A stretch of 64,000 nucleotides of DNA from Ignavibacteria bacterium. GTDB lineage: Bacteria; Bacteroidota; Ignavibacteria; UBA10030; SZUA-254. The stretch's first letter is position 1; the number at the start of each line of letters is the position of its first letter. The notes under the pieces were generated by a model that was given only the letters and a program-made list of their open reading frames with translations, did no database searches and had not been told where the DNA came from. Made by a program: the position numbers and the translations under genes. Below are positions 60,663 to 64,000 of the stretch, one piece after another. The stretch is from NCBI GenBank assembly GCA_016178595.1, contig JACOSY010000014.1, forward strand, positions 68,256-132,255, in the 5' to 3' direction.

Positions 60663-62012
60663 ATGAAAGCAACTGTTGCTGTCATGCTTTTTGTTCTTTC
60701 TCTCGGCGTGTTCTGGTTAGGATGCGACACAATGAAGCATCCGACCGAGGTCTCGACCGGAACTTCGCCATCGCGCCATGATCGATCCGGTTCGACAAAT
60801 TCCCAAGTTGCCACTGTGATTGGCGTTCCGCTTCCACAGAGTGTAACTCTGCTCGGATTCACCGTCTACTTCGATGGGCGTACTGAGGCGAATAATCAAA
60901 CCACGTTCTTTTACCACGTTGTTGGCCCCGGTGTGAAGAGCCACTTCACGCTCGAAACGCCTTTGTGTGCGGGACCATTGGCCGCATATAGCCCGACGAC
61001 TTCAGCCAATTTCAATATAGATCCGAATGTTGGAATAAGCGGAATCGAATGGCAGTTGAGCAATGGTGCGACGGATACGAGCTCACACTATTATTCAATT
61101 ACGTTCTCCGGGTCAGTGAGAATGGGGATTATTGAGACTGCAGTTAAATCTAACGACCAATCACAGAAGGGGCTGATCGCAGGCCCTTGTGCACGGGTGT
61201 TCGATATCTCAGGTGCGGTGTTTGCCGATGCAAACTCGAATGGCTCCAAGGAACCGACCGAAACCGGCATCGCAGGAGTACGGGTCGATCTCCTCGATGG
61301 ATCGAGCACGCTTCTCGGGAGTGCATCCAGCAATTCTTTCGGACAATACCTTTTCGAAACCCTGCCAGCCGGTAACTATTTCGTGAAGGTCGACACGAAT
61401 ACCGTCACGAGTTCGACAAAGACGAAGTACTTGAGCACGACGACGCCATTGTCGATAAGCGTTACTGTCGGACCGAATTCGGCGAATAACAACTTTGGCT
61501 TCGACCCTCGAACAACTTTGCTCATCGATGATATCAAATTCGGAACGCTCCCGACAAACGGAAAGTCAGCCGGATATTGGAAGAAACAGTTCCAGGCCGC
61601 TCTCGGCAACGGAAAAGCCGATTACACGGCGGCGGCACTTCTTGCATTGCTCGATCAAGTGTCCCAACTACAGCTCAACGGACCGACGGATCCGTTTACA
61701 TTCCCGAACGGATTGGCGACTGCATTCGATATCCTCAACAATCCCACGAAGACGGATGCCGATGCATTGCGGAAGCAACTCCTCGCGACGGAATTGAATC
61801 ATGTGACCGGCCGTGGAATCATTAGTACCGATCCTGGTCTCCAACTCCTGTTGATTGGCTGGGGGGAAGCTATTCTCGTAACTTCAGGTGGCGCCGTCGC
61901 TACCATGAGCATCAAGGAAGCGCCGCGCTATAATTCAGTGACTGCCACTGCAAAAGATGCGACAGATGTTTTCTCAACAATTAATTCTGGCGGTGGTGGA
62001 GGGAGTTTCTAG
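60663..62012 (+). CDS. SdrD_B-domain lipoprotein
   Basis: About 449 residues. Lipoprotein signal with lipobox VFWLGCDT. N-terminal domain unknown (about 60-185); SdrD_B-type calcium-binding repeat RVFDISGAVFADANSNGSKEPTETGIAGVRVDLLDG (about 190-230, DANSNG Ca loop) with QYLFETLPAGNYFVKVDTNT. The C-terminal domain (about 285-420) is the GYWK type (NGKSAGYWKKQFQAAL ... LLATELNHVTGRGI) seen in many surface proteins. Ends SGGGGGSF. Start ATG 60663 with GAAGGGG upstream; the earlier frame has no signal peptide. A bidirectional terminator follows. Confidence 0.85.
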   Translation: MKATVAVMLFVLSLGVFWLGCDTMKHPTEVSTGTSPSRHDRSGSTNSQVATVIGVPLPQSVTLLGFTVYFDGRTEANNQTTFFYHVVGPGVKSHFTLETPLCAGPLAAYSPTTSANFNIDPNVGISGIEWQLSNGATDTSSHYYSITFSGSVRMGIIETAVKSNDQSQKGLIAGPCARVFDISGAVFADANSNGSKEPTETGIAGVRVDLLDGSSTLLGSASSNSFGQYLFETLPAGNYFVKVDTNTVTSSTKTKYLSTTTPLSISVTVGPNSANNNFGFDPRTTLLIDDIKFGTLPTNGKSAGYWKKQFQAALGNGKADYTAAALLALLDQVSQLQLNGPTDPFTFPNGLATAFDILNNPTKTDADALRKQLLATELNHVTGRGIISTDPGLQLLLIGWGEAILVTSGGAVATMSIKEAPRYNSVTATAKDATDVFSTINSGGGGGSF

Positions 62013-62037
62013 AAGCACCTCATGAAAACAGAAAGTG

Positions 62038-62068
62038 AAGGGGAAAGCAAATTGCTTTCCCCTTTTTT
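62038..62068. terminator. Bidirectional terminator between the SdrD lipoprotein and histidine kinase genes
   Basis: AAGGGGAAAGCAA-A-TTGCTTTCCCCTTTTTT: a 13-bp stem with T-run on the plus strand and AA on the other side. Confidence 0.85.
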
Positions 62069-62086
62069 GAACGAATGGTAAGAGCG

Positions 62087-64000
62087 TTATATCTTTTTCG
62101 GGATACGAATGATGAATTCTGTAAACTGCCCCTCCTCCGTTTCGACAACCAATTCACCTTTGTGCTGCTTCACCACGATGTCGTAGCTCAATGAAAGCCC
62201 GAGCCCGGTTCCTTTGCCAGTAGGTTTGGTGGTGAAGAACGGATCGAAGACTTTGTCGAGAACTTTCTTTGGTATGCCCGTTCCATTGTCACGGATCCGA
62301 ACCTCGGCAGCGCTTAGTAAATTCTTTGTGCAGACAAAGAGTGTGGGGGAGAAGCTACCATTGATCTGCTGCTTCTTCTCATGCGCGGCGTAGCATGCGT
62401 TATTAATGATGTTCAAAAAGACGCGGCTGAGGTCTTGTGGAACGGCATCAACGGGTTGAAGCGTCGGATCGTACTCTTTCTTGATCGTAATGTTGAAGCT
62501 GGTGTCCTGCGCACGTGCGCCGTGGTAAGCAAGATTGACATACTCATCAAGGAGCGTGTTAATATCGGTTGCAATCCGTTCTCCTGATTTCCCGCGTGAA
62601 TGCATCAACATCCCGCGCACAATACTGTCCGCGCGCTTACCATGCTCGTTAATTTTTCCTGTATTGCTCTCGATGTCCGAAATAAGGTCGCCGATCTCGC
62701 TAAACGTCGATGGATCAATTTTATCCTGCTGTTCCGTGAACAGGCCTCTAAGCTCCCGAGCAAGTTCAACAGATAATTCTGCAAAGTTGTTGACGAAGTT
62801 GAGAGGATTCTTGATTTCATGCGCGATACCTGCAGTGAGAGCACCGAGCGAAGCGAGCTTCTCCTGTACGATGAGCTGTTCTTGCGTTCGTACAATCTCT
62901 TGATGTTTCTCTTCAAGCTCGAGATTCTTTGTAGTGAGTTCTTTCGCTTGTTGGAGATTTTCTTCTGCTTTCACCGATATTTCGTGTGTGCGTACTTCGA
63001 CAATCTTTTCAAGTTCTCGGCTGCGCCGCTCAAGTTGTCTCACACGCCATCCATGAACAGCATACGCTACTCCAAGCAAAATAAGAACGTTTGACGCAAT
63101 CCACCACCACCGGAACCACAATGGCGGCTGAATTGTGAAGGAATACGTGAGCGGCGTGGCCGACCAGACATTGTTCTTGCTGCAGCCTATGACCTCGAAT
63201 CTGTACTCTTTGGAAACGAAAAATGCGGGGAGATTTGTATATCGGATGGTGAGATTCTCCTTCGATGGCGACCATTCCCGCACATCAGACCAATCTCGAT
63301 CATACCCGGCAAGACGCGTCTTGCTACGTACGAATTTTTCGTCAGTAAAACTCAACACGGCATATTCGATCTCCACAACGTTATTCCCATTCGAACTTTG
63401 TGAAATCAATGCATGCTTGAGCCGGACAATCGGAGGAGCCGCACTCTCTTTGTCCAAACTTGGTGTGTAGCGTGAGAGCCCCTTGGAAGTGCCAAAATAG
63501 ACTGTGCCATCATCTCCAACAGCAATCGAACCGAAGAACCACACTTCATTGTCGATCAGCCCATCCTGCTTTGTTACGGTTCGGATTACTTTGCGTGCCT
63601 TCGGGTCGATCTCAGCAATTCCCCCATTTGTGCCGACCCACAATGTATGCGTCGTTGGGGAGAGAGCAATACTTCCAACATTATCTGAACGAAGGCCATT
63701 CTGCGCTGTGAGGAATGTCGTCATGCCGGGAGGGCTTCCTTCGATGACTGCAAGTCCTTCGGGCATTGTAACCCATAGGGCGCCTTCGTACCACATCATC
63801 GCCTGAATTTGATTGGATGGTGCACCCTGAGCGTGGCTCCATACTTGTTCGAACAGATGCCGCTCGACCATTTTTCCGAACACGCCGCTTTTATGACCGA
63901 GTGTTGACGGAATATCGCGTACGACGAATTCTTTCAACGAATCAAGAGAAAGAGGGAAGACGCTGCGATAGAGTCCACCGTCTCGTGTACCGACCCAAAC
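62087..64000 (-). CDS. Propeller-type sensor histidine kinase, 5' end outside the window
   Basis: At least 637 residues, open to the right edge: the frame continues above the TTG at 63937 through VWVGTRDGGLYRSVF, a typical reg_prop blade, so the true start is beyond 64000. Order: two-component-propeller blades, a Y_Y_Y-type domain (RLAGYDRDWSDVREWS), one transmembrane helix (WWIASNVLILLGVAYAVHGW), a coiled coil, H-box GIAHEIKNPLNFVNNF, N-box FLNIINNACYAA, G1 IRDNGTGIP, F-box DPFFTTKP and G2 GKGTGLGLSLSYDIVVKQHKG. No receiver domain or output is seen. A sensor with an extracytoplasmic propeller; signal unknown. Confidence 0.92.
   Translation of the reverse strand, partial: VWVGTRDGGLYRSVFPLSLDSLKEFVVRDIPSTLGHKSGVFGKMVERHLFEQVWSHAQGAPSNQIQAMMWYEGALWVTMPEGLAVIEGSPPGMTTFLTAQNGLRSDNVGSIALSPTTHTLWVGTNGGIAEIDPKARKVIRTVTKQDGLIDNEVWFFGSIAVGDDGTVYFGTSKGLSRYTPSLDKESAAPPIVRLKHALISQSSNGNNVVEIEYAVLSFTDEKFVRSKTRLAGYDRDWSDVREWSPSKENLTIRYTNLPAFFVSKEYRFEVIGCSKNNVWSATPLTYSFTIQPPLWFRWWWIASNVLILLGVAYAVHGWRVRQLERRSRELEKIVEVRTHEISVKAEENLQQAKELTTKNLELEEKHQEIVRTQEQLIVQEKLASLGALTAGIAHEIKNPLNFVNNFAELSVELARELRGLFTEQQDKIDPSTFSEIGDLISDIESNTGKINEHGKRADSIVRGMLMHSRGKSGERIATDINTLLDEYVNLAYHGARAQDTSFNITIKKEYDPTLQPVDAVPQDLSRVFLNIINNACYAAHEKKQQINGSFSPTLFVCTKNLLSAAEVRIRDNGTGIPKKVLDKVFDPFFTTKPTGKGTGLGLSLSYDIVVKQHKGELVVETEEGQFTEFIIRIPKKI

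Noticed and set aside
1-64000. tRNA, rRNA, tmRNA or riboswitch genes
   Set aside because: No cloverleaf, rRNA or conserved riboswitch core was seen in any intergenic region.

Overview
The window reads as a chromosomal contig from an uncultured member of the Fibrobacterota-Chlorobiota-Bacteroidota (FCB) group, most likely the Ignavibacteria/Kryptonia/Kapabacteria side. The case rests on a C-terminal type IX secretion sorting domain with the YPNPFNP signature, a bacillithiol gene (bshC), two-component-propeller and TolB-like proteins, and YCF48-like lipoproteins. Unlike typical Bacteroidia, several genes have good Shine-Dalgarno sites. Recurrent promoter-like sites have the form TTGNNN - 17 nt - TATATT or TATTTT. 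The lineage is inference; no rRNA or tRNA gene is present to fix it.

Layout. 1-7.3 kb is accessory: a decayed tandem family of beta-propeller-like lipoproteins with frame breaks, a frameshifted T9SS-secreted HYR protein, an orphan membrane protein, and a REP-associated tyrosine transposase (RAYT) amid at least seven copies of a GATC-containing palindromic repeat, one of them inside the transposase reading frame. 7.3-12 kb holds acyP, ispF, a PAP2 phosphatase, lnt, a threonine aldolase and a thioesterase. 12-20.7 kb is the core rimP-nusA-infB-rbfA-ribF-rpsO-pnp cluster, with truB missing from its usual place. bshC (minus strand) and a Rieske/split cytochrome b/octahaem cytochrome c operon (22.7-27.8 kb) diverge from a shared 196-bp spacer.

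27.9-47.3 kb is all minus strand. The downstream part (34.2-27.9 kb) is a nucleoside scavenging operon: cytidine deaminase, thymidine kinase, BmpA-type binding lipoprotein, ABC ATPase, two permeases and purine nucleoside phosphorylase, with its own predicted promoter. The upstream part (47.3-34.3 kb) is a tightly packed cluster of four B12-binding-type radical SAM proteins, one SPASM radical SAM protein, two methyltransferases, three glycosyltransferases and a nucleotidyltransferase-like protein. I do not recognise the pathway, and it is the best candidate here for an undescribed system.

47.3-64 kb carries a MITE-like element with 19-bp terminal inverted repeats and 8-bp target duplications, a PASTA protein, rpe, an Lrp/AsnC regulator with a palindromic operator-like site in front of glutamine synthetase, a crotonase, apt, tryptophanase, a zinc-ribbon/Yip1 membrane protein, a small metallopeptidase, a hemerythrin, a response regulator, an M28 peptidase with PDZ domain, a TolB-like protein, a peroxiredoxin, an SdrD-type lipoprotein, and a propeller-type histidine kinase that runs off the right edge.
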